Shown: positions 8,137 through 16,707 of the stretch, in pieces
How the letters are laid out: each line of letters starts with the position of its first letter
Position numbering within the stretch: position 1 is the stretch's first letter
Program-made: the position numbers and the translations under genes
The notes under the pieces: model-generated
Told to the model about the DNA's origin: nothing
The model's database searches: none
The model's input: only the letters and a program-made list of their open reading frames with translations
NCBI GenBank assembly: GCA_017649485.1
Contig: JAGCGS010000058.1
Span: 1-55,148, forward strand
Length of the DNA: 55,148 nucleotides
From: Bacteroidaceae bacterium
Lineage (GTDB): Bacteria; Bacteroidota; Bacteroidia; Bacteroidales; Bacteroidaceae
Direction: 5' to 3'

Positions 8137-8622
8137 ATGGAACAAGAACTGACATTGAATCAGCACAATAAGACTGAGTACCCTCCTATGCACACTACAG
8201 AGCACATCATCAACCGTACCATGATGAACCTCTTTGGCTGTGGACGTTCTGTGGAGGCACACATCGAGCGGAAGAAGAGTAAACTGGACTATAAGTTGGC
8301 AGCTTGCCCTACGCCTGAACAGGTGGAGTTGCTGGAAAAGACGGTGAACGAGGTAATACACCAGAACTTGCCTGTTACTACTGTATATATCTCGCAAGCA
8401 GAAGCACAGGGACGTTTCGACATGGAGCGTCTGCCCGATGATGCTTCAGAGACAGTGCGAGTGGTTAAGGTTGGCGACTACGACGAGTGCCTCTGCATCG
8501 GACTTCATGTAGCAAACACCAGCGAGATAGGCACATTCAAGCTACTAAGCCATGATTGGAATCCCGACACGGGCATCTGGCGCATCAGATTTAAGTTAAT
8601 CCCTCTTGCATCCATCAACTAA
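8137..8622 (+). CDS. AlaX-like tRNA-editing domain protein
   Basis: The 161-residue protein resembles the free-standing second additional domain of alanyl/threonyl-tRNA synthetases, which hydrolyses mischarged aminoacyl-tRNA. The zinc and catalytic motifs are HTTEH (His19, His23) and CIGLH (Cys120, His124), followed by the expected SEIG. It is shorter than typical AlaX and has no AlaRS-like N-terminal barrel. ATG 8137 is preferred over TTG 8116. The 3' end overlaps the convergent ATPase gene by 27 bp. Substrate tRNA cannot be told. Confidence 0.8.
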   Translation: MEQELTLNQHNKTEYPPMHTTEHIINRTMMNLFGCGRSVEAHIERKKSKLDYKLAACPTPEQVELLEKTVNEVIHQNLPVTTVYISQAEAQGRFDMERLPDDASETVRVVKVGDYDECLCIGLHVANTSEIGTFKLLSHDWNPDTGIWRIRFKLIPLASIN

Positions 8623-9936
8623 TCCAAATAACCTATCAAGCCATGACGCAAGTGGGGAGGGGCAGCTTAGCAGTCCGCCATTGAATTGCAGATTCTGCAT
8701 CGAGAATCTGATGCGGTATCGGGGAGAATATTTTTTGTTGTACTCCGACAGGCTGTTGCCGCTAATGTTCTCTTCAGCCTTTACCTCCACCGGTACTATC
8801 TGCTCACCCCATTGTATCACAAACTCTACCTCGGCCTTCCTGTCAGAAGTCCAGTAGCAAGGCGTCTGGTCGTCAATCAGAGGCATCACCGACTGGAGCA
8901 CGGCATTTTCAGCCATGGCACCTTTGAATTCTGTATAGTTGGCTATAGGGTCAACTATCACCGTTGCCGGCAGATGTGCCAACCGGCGCAACAGACCACA
9001 GTCGCAGGCATAGACCTTGAAGGCATCCGTCTCCTGATAACCCGCAAGCGGCATACCTGGCTTGCTGATATTGAATATCCGGTATATCATGCCTGCATCC
9101 TCCAGCCACATCAGTGCATCTTCGTAGTCCTTTGATCGGGCACCACTCTTAATGACCTTATAAATGAATTTCCTGTTCTCTTTCGACAATTGTGCAGGCA
9201 GCGAGTGCCAGATGGCATGTAAACGTGGAATCTCACGAGACTCTGCATACTTTGCAAAATCCAATTCATAGAGGTCAAGGATATCCTGTAGCGTTGACTC
9301 CACGACACCGACTCCCTGATTGTCAAGCAACGCCACCACAGCCTCTGGCATCCCCCCGCAAACTTGATAGCGCCTGTATTCTGTGCGTAGCTTGTTCAGG
9401 ATTATTTCCGGCAGATGGCGTATTTCTCCCAGCGATTCTATATACTCATACGTCTGTGAGTCACTTGCACGAAGAAACTCTTTGAACGTGATGGGAAACA
9501 TCTTCATCACCTTTACCTTGCCCACAGGTACCGTCATCTTACGTTTCTTGACCGCCACGCCCAACATTGAACCTGCAGCGATGATGTGATACTGCGGAGC
9601 TTCTTCGTAGAAATACTTCAGACTATTCAAAGCCTCTTCGCATTCTTGAATCTCATCGAAAATCATCAGCGTCCTGCCTGCAATGATGGGATTATCGCAA
9701 TATAGCGTCAGTTCCTTTACTATTCGCTCAGGCGATTTAGTCATCTGGAATACTGATTTCAACTCCGGCTGTCGGTCAAAGTCAAATTTCACGCAATAGT
9801 CAAACCCTTCGCTTCCGAAGGTTTCCATCGCCCATGTCTTCCCTATCTGACGTGCTCCTTCCAACAGGATAGGCTTTCTGTTCGGGGCGTCTTTCCATTG
9901 CTTAAACGCATTGATAATATCTCTTTCTATCCGCAT
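8596..9936 (-). CDS. DUF4143-type AAA ATPase
   Basis: The 446-residue protein starts at ATG 9936; an upstream TTG at 9999 is rejected because it overlaps the promoter. An N-terminal AAA domain has Walker A GARQIGKT (27-34) and Walker B MIFDEIQE with Asp94/Glu95. The C-terminal DUF4143 part ends with EVEFV...VPVEVKAEE, a restriction-endonuclease-like core. This family is highly multiplied in Bacteroidetes and its role is unknown. The gene overlaps the AlaX-like gene tail to tail and is divergent from the RyR gene, with about 190 bp between starts. Confidence 0.88.
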   Translation of the reverse strand: MRIERDIINAFKQWKDAPNRKPILLEGARQIGKTWAMETFGSEGFDYCVKFDFDRQPELKSVFQMTKSPERIVKELTLYCDNPIIAGRTLMIFDEIQECEEALNSLKYFYEEAPQYHIIAAGSMLGVAVKKRKMTVPVGKVKVMKMFPITFKEFLRASDSQTYEYIESLGEIRHLPEIILNKLRTEYRRYQVCGGMPEAVVALLDNQGVGVVESTLQDILDLYELDFAKYAESREIPRLHAIWHSLPAQLSKENRKFIYKVIKSGARSKDYEDALMWLEDAGMIYRIFNISKPGMPLAGYQETDAFKVYACDCGLLRRLAHLPATVIVDPIANYTEFKGAMAENAVLQSVMPLIDDQTPCYWTSDRKAEVEFVIQWGEQIVPVEVKAEENISGNSLSEYNKKYSPRYRIRFSMQNLQFNGGLLSCPSPLASWLDRLFGLVDGCKRD

Positions 9937-9996
9937 ATTTCTTTCATAAAGTGTCGTTTTGTGTACCGCTACTACATTTTTCGCACCTTTCCGATG

Positions 9997-10004
9997 CAAA
10001 GATG
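9997..10004 (-). promoter_or_regulatory. -7 box for the DUF4143 ATPase
   Basis: CATCTTTG on the minus strand, one mismatch to TAnnTTTG, 60 bp before ATG 9936. Confidence 0.45.
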
Positions 10005-10090
10005 GGAATTAATATCATATCTTCCAAGAAAAACTTAGAATATTGAGTTCAAAAAGTAAAGAAAAATGTATTGAATACTCATTTTTTTAC

Positions 10091-10098
10091 TATCTTTA
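10091..10098 (+). promoter_or_regulatory. -7 box for the RyR gene pair
   Basis: TATCTTTA, followed by CGCC, lies 31 bp before the start at 10130. Confidence 0.5.
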
Positions 10099-10129
10099 CG
10101 CCAAGTTTTATCATTAACAATTTAATACT

Positions 10130-10567
10130 ATGGAAAAGTACATTCCTAATCCTATTGACCTGAGTGATGTGGTCATCAGCGAAGATTTGCAGGAATTGCG
10201 TGAGGCCATTGCCGAAAACACCCATGAGGTATGGGCTGAGAATCGTATGCGTGAAGGATGGACTTACGGTCCACGTCGTGATGACATCAAGAAAGAAACA
10301 CCTGACATGGTGCCATACAACGACCTGTCAGAGAAAGAGAAGGAGTACGACCGTGCCACCGCTTGGCGTACCATCAAACTGCTCAAGAAGCTCGGCTATG
10401 ACATCGTAAAAGCAGAAGAGACCCCACTCTACAAAGAGATGATTGCCCGCATACGAAGCCTGGAGCATGCCAACCATTGCAGTCATTGTGGCGGCGTGAT
10501 TTTCAAGCATCAGGTATTCTGCGAACACTGCGGCAAGAAACTGGAGAGAGAAGATTTTACCGCATAG
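10130..10567 (+). CDS. RyR-domain protein with C-terminal zinc ribbon
   Basis: Residues 32-75 match the RyR repeat of ryanodine receptors: HEVWAENRMREGW, then YGPRRDD and VPYNDLSEKEKEYDR. Bacterial RyR domains are thought to bind small nucleotide-like ligands, which is known only by inference. A charged helical linker (76-112) leads to a zinc ribbon with Cys117-Cys120 and Cys131-Cys134 (CSHC...CEHC). At 145 residues with no membrane segment it is cytoplasmic. The next gene starts 24 bp downstream and encodes a membrane protein with a TIR-like region, so this is a plausible sensor for that partner. Confidence 0.85.
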   Translation: MEKYIPNPIDLSDVVISEDLQELREAIAENTHEVWAENRMREGWTYGPRRDDIKKETPDMVPYNDLSEKEKEYDRATAWRTIKLLKKLGYDIVKAEETPLYKEMIARIRSLEHANHCSHCGGVIFKHQVFCEHCGKKLEREDFTA

Positions 10568-10591
10568 ACTCTGCACACAAGCTGAAACAAG

Positions 10592-11863
10592 ATGTATTCA
10601 TTGCCAGCTGCTGCCCTCTATGTATTCATCGTATTCTTCTTCCTGACATTACCTCTGAGGCTGATCATCTATTATGCCAAAAGCTATCGGGTGGTCATCA
10701 TGTCCAGGAGGATAGCTGATTGGATATTGTTGTTACTGACGATAGGTGCCACCGTCAGTACGGCAACTACGTTCCTCTTTCAGCCATTGCAGCCTGGTGA
10801 ATCCGTCTTTTACAAGTATATCCTGCCTGCCTCGGGTTCCTTCCTGATGATAGTGCCCTACTTCCACATCATGTCGTGGTTAGTGGGGCGCAAGCCTTTC
10901 TACACCAAGAGTCACCTGCAATACTTAGAATACTTCACCTTATACCTGCGCAGCTTCAACGACGAGCGTAAGGACAAGAAACTGAAGCAGCGCATGACAA
11001 AGGCGCTGAGCGACTGGTTCGCTGTATATGCCATCGGCAAACCCGACGAGTTCATGCCCCCTACAGGTGCCAAACGCATCTATGTGGATGACGATTGGCA
11101 GGAGATCGTGATCGAGATGATGAAACGCTCCAAGCTGATACTGCACCGCATCAACACCTCCGACAATTACCTTTGGGAATTCGAGCAGTGCTACAAGAAA
11201 CTATACTTGCAGAAGTCTGTGTTCTGGGCAGACGACCTCCAGGAATATGCCAAGTTCCGCACGATGCTGAAACACCGGTTCGGGCTTGAGTTTCCCCTAT
11301 TGGAGGACAGGAAGTGCCACGTAGCTTTTTACTACAAGCCCGACTACACCTTCCGAATTATCTACCTTACCACCAAGGAAGACTACGAACGCTTCCGTGA
11401 ATCATTCCTGCAAGACCATGCGGAGCTGTTCGATGCCAACAAGAGCTACCTCTATGCCCGCCATAACAAGTTGTCACAGGTAGTGAAGCTGTGGAAAGAC
11501 AGCAACATCCCCGACAGTGTGCAACGCTGGAGCTGGAGTGCCTTCTGGCTGCCTGAGTTCTACCTGATATGTCAGCAAATCAAATACAGGGTGGTGGCGT
11601 TCTTTGCCATCGTTGCTACCTTAGCCGGATTCGCTATGGTAGGACAAACAAGCGAGGCTGTGTTCCGTGCCGTCCTCATCAGACTCATCACCATGGTTAT
11701 CATGGGACGCAATGGACGTAAGATCGTGTGGCTGTCACGCCACTGGGAAAGTCTGGCATTTTACGAGAAGAACGAATATTGGGGCAGTTGGGTGGCTCAG
11801 TTGCTGGGCGTGATTTACGTCATCTTCTGGATAGTGGCAGCCATCCTGATGCAAGTTTATTAG
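10592..11863 (+). CDS. Multi-pass membrane protein with a TIR-like soluble region
   Basis: The 423-residue protein has three hydrophobic segments (about 8-28, 42-62, 76-97), a soluble region (about 100-310) and two or three more near the C-terminus (about 325-345, 350-370, 398-420). The soluble region starts YLRSFNDE (118-125), then AIGKPDE (147-153), GAKRIYVDDDWQ (159-170) and NYLWEFEQ (192-199). This recurrent 'LRSF..DE / IG.P / P.GA.R.Yv.D.WQ / WE' pattern looks like a Rossmann- or TIR-type fold, with the WE segment where a TIR catalytic Glu would fall. That is inference; I cannot name a family. It follows the RyR gene by 24 bp. Confidence 0.75.
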   Translation: MYSLPAAALYVFIVFFFLTLPLRLIIYYAKSYRVVIMSRRIADWILLLLTIGATVSTATTFLFQPLQPGESVFYKYILPASGSFLMIVPYFHIMSWLVGRKPFYTKSHLQYLEYFTLYLRSFNDERKDKKLKQRMTKALSDWFAVYAIGKPDEFMPPTGAKRIYVDDDWQEIVIEMMKRSKLILHRINTSDNYLWEFEQCYKKLYLQKSVFWADDLQEYAKFRTMLKHRFGLEFPLLEDRKCHVAFYYKPDYTFRIIYLTTKEDYERFRESFLQDHAELFDANKSYLYARHNKLSQVVKLWKDSNIPDSVQRWSWSAFWLPEFYLICQQIKYRVVAFFAIVATLAGFAMVGQTSEAVFRAVLIRLITMVIMGRNGRKIVWLSRHWESLAFYEKNEYWGSWVAQLLGVIYVIFWIVAAILMQVY

Positions 11864-11915
11864 GTAAAATGAAAAAGATTTCGTAACTTCGCACCCTCAT
11901 AATAAATCTACTATC

Positions 11916-13334
11916 GTGGCAAGGAAAAAGAAAGAGCTCCCATTGTTGGAGCAGGTAACGATAACCGATGTGGCTGCCGAAGGCAAGGCAATCGCCAGGG
12001 TCAACGACCTGGTGGTGTTTGTGCCATACGTGGTGCCTGGTGATGTGGTGGACCTGCAGGTACGCCGCAAGAAGCATCACTATGCCGAGGCAGAGGCTGT
12101 GAAGTTCCACAAGTACTCCGATGTAAGGGCAGTGCCTTTCTGCCAGCACTATGGCATCTGCGGAGGATGTGTATGGCAGATCCTGCCCTATGAGGAGCAG
12201 CTGAAGTACAAACAGAAGCAGGTGGTGGATAACCTCACCCGCATAGGCAAGGTGGCTCTGCCCCCCATCAGTCCTATCATCGGCTCTGCCAAGACGAAGG
12301 AATACCGCAACAAGCTGGAGTTCACCTTCAGCAACAAGCGATGGCTCACACGCGAGGAGGTATCGCAAGCTGTGGAGTATGAACGTAATGTGGTGGGGTT
12401 CCACATTCCGGGAGCTTTCGACAAGGTACTGCCCATCGAGCGATGCTGGCTACAGGCAGACATATCGAACCAGATACGCAACACCATCCGCGACTATGCT
12501 TTGCAACACGGCTTTACCTTTAGCGACCTGCGTTCGCATGAGGGCATGCTGCGTAATCTCATTGTTCGCACCTCTTCCACAGGCGAGCTGATGCTGATTG
12601 TGGTGGCTCGCATCGACAACAGTGTTGAGATGGAGCAATTCAACCAGCTGCTCCAGTTCGTAGCCGACCAGTTCCCACAGATTACTTCACTGCAATATGT
12701 GATAAATAATAAGGTGAACGATTCCATAGGCGACCTCGAAACCTTTACCTTCAAGGGACGTGACCATATCTTCGAGGAGATGGAGGGTCTGAAGTTCAAG
12801 ATTGGTCCCAAAAGCTTTTACCAGACCAACTCCGAGCAGGCTTATATATTATATAAGGTGGCGCGTAGCTTTGCCAACCTGACGGGCAACGAACTGGTGT
12901 ACGACCTTTACACAGGTACAGGCACCATCGCCAACTTCGTGTCCCGCCAGGCTCGACAGGTTATCGGCATCGAATATGTGCCGGAGGCTATTGAAGATGC
13001 AAAGGTCAATGCTGCCATCAACGGCATTGACAATACACTGTTCTTTGCCGGCGACATGAAGGATATCCTCACCGCCGATTTCATAGCTGAGCATGGCAGG
13101 CCAGATGTTATCATCACCGACCCGCCTCGTGCCGGCATGCACCCCGATGTGGTGAATGTTATCTTGAATGCCGAGCCGCAACGCATCGTGTATGTGAGTT
13201 GCAACCCTGCCACACAGGCTCGCGACCTGCAACTGTTGGATGTTAAATATAAGGTGGAGGCGGTACAACCGGTGGATATGTTTCCGCAAACCCACCATGT
13301 GGAAAATGTGGTACTATTGAAGATTGAGGATTGA
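11916..13334 (+). CDS. rlmD: 23S rRNA (uracil-C5)-methyltransferase, RlmD/TrmA family
   Basis: It methylates C5 of a uracil in 23S rRNA using SAM. The start is GTG 11916. A TRAM domain (residues 8-65) precedes the [4Fe-4S] cysteines Cys76, Cys82, Cys85 and Cys177. The methyltransferase domain has VYDLYTGTGTIANF, DPPRAGMH and YVSCNPATQARDL with the catalytic Cys, plus the general-base Glu in HHVENVV. The final residues LKIED and the stop are encoded by the first units of a period-7 array, so the native C-terminus may have been altered. Whether the target is U1939 or another site is not shown by sequence. Confidence 0.9.
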   Translation: MARKKKELPLLEQVTITDVAAEGKAIARVNDLVVFVPYVVPGDVVDLQVRRKKHHYAEAEAVKFHKYSDVRAVPFCQHYGICGGCVWQILPYEEQLKYKQKQVVDNLTRIGKVALPPISPIIGSAKTKEYRNKLEFTFSNKRWLTREEVSQAVEYERNVVGFHIPGAFDKVLPIERCWLQADISNQIRNTIRDYALQHGFTFSDLRSHEGMLRNLIVRTSSTGELMLIVVARIDNSVEMEQFNQLLQFVADQFPQITSLQYVINNKVNDSIGDLETFTFKGRDHIFEEMEGLKFKIGPKSFYQTNSEQAYILYKVARSFANLTGNELVYDLYTGTGTIANFVSRQARQVIGIEYVPEAIEDAKVNAAINGIDNTLFFAGDMKDILTADFIAEHGRPDVIITDPPRAGMHPDVVNVILNAEPQRIVYVSCNPATQARDLQLLDVKYKVEAVQPVDMFPQTHHVENVVLLKIED

Positions 13335-13364
13335 AGATTGAAAATTGAAAATTGAAGATTGAAG
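13316..13364 (+). repeat. Period-7 array, seven ATTGANN units
   Basis: Seven uninterrupted 7-bp units ATTGAAG/ATTGAGG/ATTGAAA begin inside the last codons of rlmD, supply its TGA stop and end 7 bp before the next ATG. Confidence 0.9.
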
Positions 13365-13370
13365 ATTATT

Positions 13371-14318
13371 ATGAAAGAAAAGAAAGTAGCTCGGGCTAAG
13401 AACCAATATACTGATTACAACGTGCGTGAACCTATGGGACTCATGGAGTTCCTGGCAGCCCGTATGCCACAGGCAAGTCGCACCAAGCTGAAGTCTTTGC
13501 TCAGCAAACGCATCGTTTATGTGGATCAACGTATCACCACGCAATACAACTATCCGCTGAAGCCTGGCATGAAGGTGCAGATCAAGCGCGAGAAAGCCGG
13601 ACATGAGTTCCGCAACCGCCTGCTGAAGATAGTTTATGAGGATGCTTACCTACTTGTGGTGGAAAAAGAGCCTGGACTGCTGTCTGTCAAGACCGAACGG
13701 GAGAAGGAACGCACAGCCGCCACCATACTCACCGAATACTTGCGTCGCAGCAACAAACGCAGTCAGGTGTACATTGTGCATCGCCTGGATCGCGACACCT
13801 CGGGACTGATGATGTTTGCCAAAGACGAGAAGACACAGCATACGCTTCGCGACAACTGGCAGCAGATTGTGACAGACCGACGCTATGTAGCCATCGTGCA
13901 TGGCGGCATGGAACAGGATTATGGCACCGTCCGTTCGTGGCTCACCGACAAGAAGCTCTATGTGGCATCAAGCCCTGTGGATAACGGCGGACAGATTGCC
14001 ATCACACACTACGACACCATCAAGCGTGCCAATGGCTATTCCATGATGGAACTGCGATTAGAAACAGGTCGTAAGAATCAGATTCGCGTACACATGGCAG
14101 ATTTGGGACATCCCGTGGTGGGCGACGGTCGTTATGGCAAGGAAGACGACGAGAATCCGTTGAAGCGCCTGGGGCTCCATGCTTTCAAGCTCTGCTTTAC
14201 CCACCCCATCACTGGTGAGAAGATGCAGTTCGAGACCCCCTATCCCACCTCGTTCAAACGTCTGATGCAGCGTCCTGCGCCTGGTGCCCAGCCTCCTTCT
14301 GCTGACGACGCTGATTAA
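13371..14318 (+). CDS. RluA-family 23S rRNA pseudouridine synthase
   Basis: It isomerises uridine to pseudouridine in rRNA or tRNA. The 315-residue protein has an S4-like N-terminal RNA-binding region (about 22-72) and the catalytic motif HRLDRDTSG (137-145) with Asp140. RKNQIRVHMADLGHPVVGD is the second conserved segment. I use ATG 13371 rather than the TTG at 13359, which lies in the repeat. It is 36 bp after rlmD, separated by a period-7 array, so two rRNA modifiers are likely co-transcribed. The C-terminus (PAPGAQPPSADDAD) overlaps the convergent channel gene by 65 bp. Confidence 0.9.
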   Translation: MKEKKVARAKNQYTDYNVREPMGLMEFLAARMPQASRTKLKSLLSKRIVYVDQRITTQYNYPLKPGMKVQIKREKAGHEFRNRLLKIVYEDAYLLVVEKEPGLLSVKTEREKERTAATILTEYLRRSNKRSQVYIVHRLDRDTSGLMMFAKDEKTQHTLRDNWQQIVTDRRYVAIVHGGMEQDYGTVRSWLTDKKLYVASSPVDNGGQIAITHYDTIKRANGYSMMELRLETGRKNQIRVHMADLGHPVVGDGRYGKEDDENPLKRLGLHAFKLCFTHPITGEKMQFETPYPTSFKRLMQRPAPGAQPPSADDAD

Positions 14319-15033
14319 GCTCATCCATATAGCCTGCCGTCATGATACCCGACGGCAGGGCAATGATGGCAATGCCCACAATGGCGGAGATGATACTGAT
14401 GACACGTCCTGTCTCGGAAACGGGATAGAAATCGCCATAGCCTACAGTAGTCAGCGTACAAGCCGACCAATAGAATGCCTCGAAGAAATTATTGAACACA
14501 AGCTCACCCGTCTCAGGGTTAACCTCCAACTCTGCATTGAACATAATCAGTGCCGTGACAAACACATAGAACACCGCCAATGAGAGCACGGTGCAGAGTA
14601 TCTTGCTCTGACGGCGGATCACCGCCAAGATAATCTCCAACGGCTCGAAATACCTGACTACCTTCAGCACTCGCATAATCTTCAGCAGTCGGGTAACCCT
14701 CGCCACCTTGAATGTAGAACCAAGCACATTGAATGTTGGCAAGATAGACAGCAGGTCAACGATAGCCATCGGCGTGAAGGGATAAATAAGGAATGCCGCC
14801 AATGGCTTTCGCTTCGTACGCAGATCAGCCGTCATCCATCGCAGCAGATAGTCTATCACGAAGCAGATGCACGATACCCAGTCCATCAGGAAATAAGTGG
14901 TGTTCGTTTCACGGAACATCAGAGGGAAGATGCCGATGCCTATCATCACCAGCATCAGCCAGTCGTATATGCGGGAGTAAAGGTTGTTGCTCTTCGTCCC
15001 TATCATATCGTTTATCTTTTCTCGTATGCTCAT
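14254..15033 (-). CDS. Voltage-gated potassium channel (Kv/ion transporter family)
   Basis: The 259-residue protein starts at ATG 15033. Six membrane segments are seen: S1-S3 between 22 and 100, the S4 sensor (108-129) with a basic residue every third position (K109, R112, R115, K118, R121, K124, R127), then S5, the pore loop with selectivity filter TTVGYGD (195-201), and S6. That is a complete single-subunit Kv channel, expected as a tetramer in the inner membrane. There is no large cytoplasmic ligand domain. Its 3' end overlaps the pseudouridine synthase gene by 65 bp tail to tail. Confidence 0.93.
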   Translation of the reverse strand: MSIREKINDMIGTKSNNLYSRIYDWLMLVMIGIGIFPLMFRETNTTYFLMDWVSCICFVIDYLLRWMTADLRTKRKPLAAFLIYPFTPMAIVDLLSILPTFNVLGSTFKVARVTRLLKIMRVLKVVRYFEPLEIILAVIRRQSKILCTVLSLAVFYVFVTALIMFNAELEVNPETGELVFNNFFEAFYWSACTLTTVGYGDFYPVSETGRVISIISAIVGIAIIALPSGIMTAGYMDELNQRRQQKEAGHQAQDAASDV

Positions 15034-15056
15034 TGTCAATTAGCTTAATTTGTCTG

Positions 15057-15064
15057 CAAAGATA
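15057..15064 (-). promoter_or_regulatory. -7 box for the K+ channel gene
   Basis: TATCTTTG on the minus strand, 23 bp before ATG 15033. Confidence 0.65.
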
Positions 15065-15087
15065 GTAAGAATAAATGAAAATGTTAT

Positions 15088-15095
15088 TACCTTTG
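15088..15095 (+). promoter_or_regulatory. -7 box for the methyltransferase gene
   Basis: TACCTTTG fits TAnnTTTG, 26 bp before ATG 15122, and rules against an upstream start at 15050. Confidence 0.6.
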
Positions 15096-15121
15096 TCAAG
15101 CGAAATAAACCACCCTTAGTT

Positions 15122-15835
15122 ATGGAACATAGCAAAGACCCGATGGGTAGAGCCATCAACGAGTATTGGCAAACGGGCGACAAGACACCCGTACGAGTAT
15201 TCTCACCCATGTTCGATGAGGACGAGATGCCTGTAGAAACCTTGTTCCGTTGTTTCGACGACATGCCTGCCTTAGAGCAGGAGGCATTGAGGCAAGCACG
15301 AGGCAAGACGCTCGATGTGGGAGCGGGAGCCGGTTGCCACTCTTTAGTGCTGCAGGACTGGGGCATCGATGTTACTGCCATCGATATCTCTCCCCTATCG
15401 GTCGAGACCATGCGTCATCGTGGGGTACAGAAGGTCTTGCAACAAGACTTCTTCACCCTGTCAAACCAGTATGACACCATATTATTATTAATGAACGGTA
15501 TCGGCATCGTAGGCAAGGCGGAGAACCTGCCCGTGCTCTTCCACCTCTTGGACCGCATCCTTGCCCCTGGTGGCCAACTCCTTTTCGACTCATCAGACCT
15601 CTGCTACCTCTTTGAAGACGAGGACGGCATCATCGAGTTACCCGATACCGACGAGTATTATGGCAACCTCGTTTATCAGTTGCAATACAAAGATACTCAA
15701 GGCGAACCTTTCAACTGGAGCTACATCGATGCCGACACTGTCAGCGAAGTAGCCACCACGCACGGCTATCAATTAGATATTATTAGTGAAGGACCTCATT
15801 TTGACTACTTAGGACGGATAAAAAGACTGCTTTAA
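15122..15835 (+). CDS. Class I SAM-dependent methyltransferase
   Basis: The 237-residue protein has motif I LDVGAGAGCHS (64-74), the acidic end of strand 2 at TAIDIS (Asp88), and a motif IV-like segment LLLMNGIGIVGK. Length and single-domain build fit a small-molecule methyltransferase; the substrate is unknown. ATG 15122 follows a -7 box by 26 bp. It stands alone: divergent from the K+ channel and followed by 263 bp of AT-rich DNA before the pilus operon. Confidence 0.85.
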   Translation: MEHSKDPMGRAINEYWQTGDKTPVRVFSPMFDEDEMPVETLFRCFDDMPALEQEALRQARGKTLDVGAGAGCHSLVLQDWGIDVTAIDISPLSVETMRHRGVQKVLQQDFFTLSNQYDTILLLMNGIGIVGKAENLPVLFHLLDRILAPGGQLLFDSSDLCYLFEDEDGIIELPDTDEYYGNLVYQLQYKDTQGEPFNWSYIDADTVSEVATTHGYQLDIISEGPHFDYLGRIKRLL

Positions 15836-16098
15836 CAATAAGGTACTATAGCTTAAATTGTTTCATCTGCAATTATCTTATCTTTTAAACGTTTTGTTAA
15901 TGAGCATCTTACCAATCCTTGCAAAGAAAAATTAAAAATTATATATAAAAAAATCATCTAATTATTTGCACGTTTCATAATTTATGTATTTATTTGCATC
16001 CTGTATATCATAGTTAATTTAGGTTTAATAGGTAGGTATTTGTATAACTGTCTGTCTTTCAGGCTGAAGTATTAGAATTATTAGATAAGTAGGAATAA

Positions 16099-16707
16099 AT
16101 GGCAACTCTTAACCTCATAGAAAGAATGTTGAGTGGTAGGATAAAGACCTTGATGTTGGCGTTGATGCTCTGTGGTGTCAGCCTTTGTTGTTTCTCGCAA
16201 ACAGTGGTCTTGAAAAACAACTTCCTCTACGACGCGACCCTCACCCCTAACTTAGGCATTGAAGTACGCTTGGACAAAAAATGGACTGCTGGCCTGAACG
16301 TGGGCTACCAGCCTTGGCCATTCAAGGACACTACCGAGCGTAAGTTGCGTCACCTGCTCATCTCACCCGAAGTAAGATACTGGTTCTGCGATGTATTCAG
16401 CGGCTGGTTCTTGGGTGCCAACGCGTTCTATTCTCATTTCAACGTTAGCAAAGTTAATTTATTGGGTTTGTATCCTTCAGTAAAGAACCGTCGTAAGCAA
16501 GGCGATGCCTTTGCAGGTGGTATCTTCGGTGGTCATTCATGGATCTTGAGTCCGCGATGGAGCATCGAGGCAGAAGCTGGCGTGGATATAGGCTCGGCTA
16601 AATACAAGGAATATGACTGTGCCCATTGCGGCGAATATTATGGTGAAAGCAACAAGGCGTTCTTAGCACCAAAAGTGGGTATCAACATTATATATAATAT
16701 AAAATGA
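16099..16707 (+). CDS. DUF3575 protein, pilus-operon accessory outer-membrane protein
   Basis: The 202-residue protein has a hydrophobic signal region (about 17-34, ending CCFSQ) and a DUF3575 body: NNFLYDATLTPNLGIEVRLDKKW, then GYQPWPF, LLISPEVRYWF and SIEAEAGVD. Alternating strands and the IIYNIK end suggest a small barrel. DUF3575 genes often head type V pilus operons in Bacteroidetes. It overlaps the next gene by 4 bp (ATGA). The 263-bp AT-rich leader upstream has no clear TAnnTTTG box and no inverted repeats that would mark an invertible promoter. Confidence 0.88.
   Translation: MATLNLIERMLSGRIKTLMLALMLCGVSLCCFSQTVVLKNNFLYDATLTPNLGIEVRLDKKWTAGLNVGYQPWPFKDTTERKLRHLLISPEVRYWFCDVFSGWFLGANAFYSHFNVSKVNLLGLYPSVKNRRKQGDAFAGGIFGGHSWILSPRWSIEAEAGVDIGSAKYKEYDCAHCGEYYGESNKAFLAPKVGINIIYNIK

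Noticed and set aside
15836-16098. Invertible (phase-variable) promoter upstream of the pilus operon
   Set aside because: The region is AT-rich but I see no pair of inverted repeats and no invertase gene nearby.
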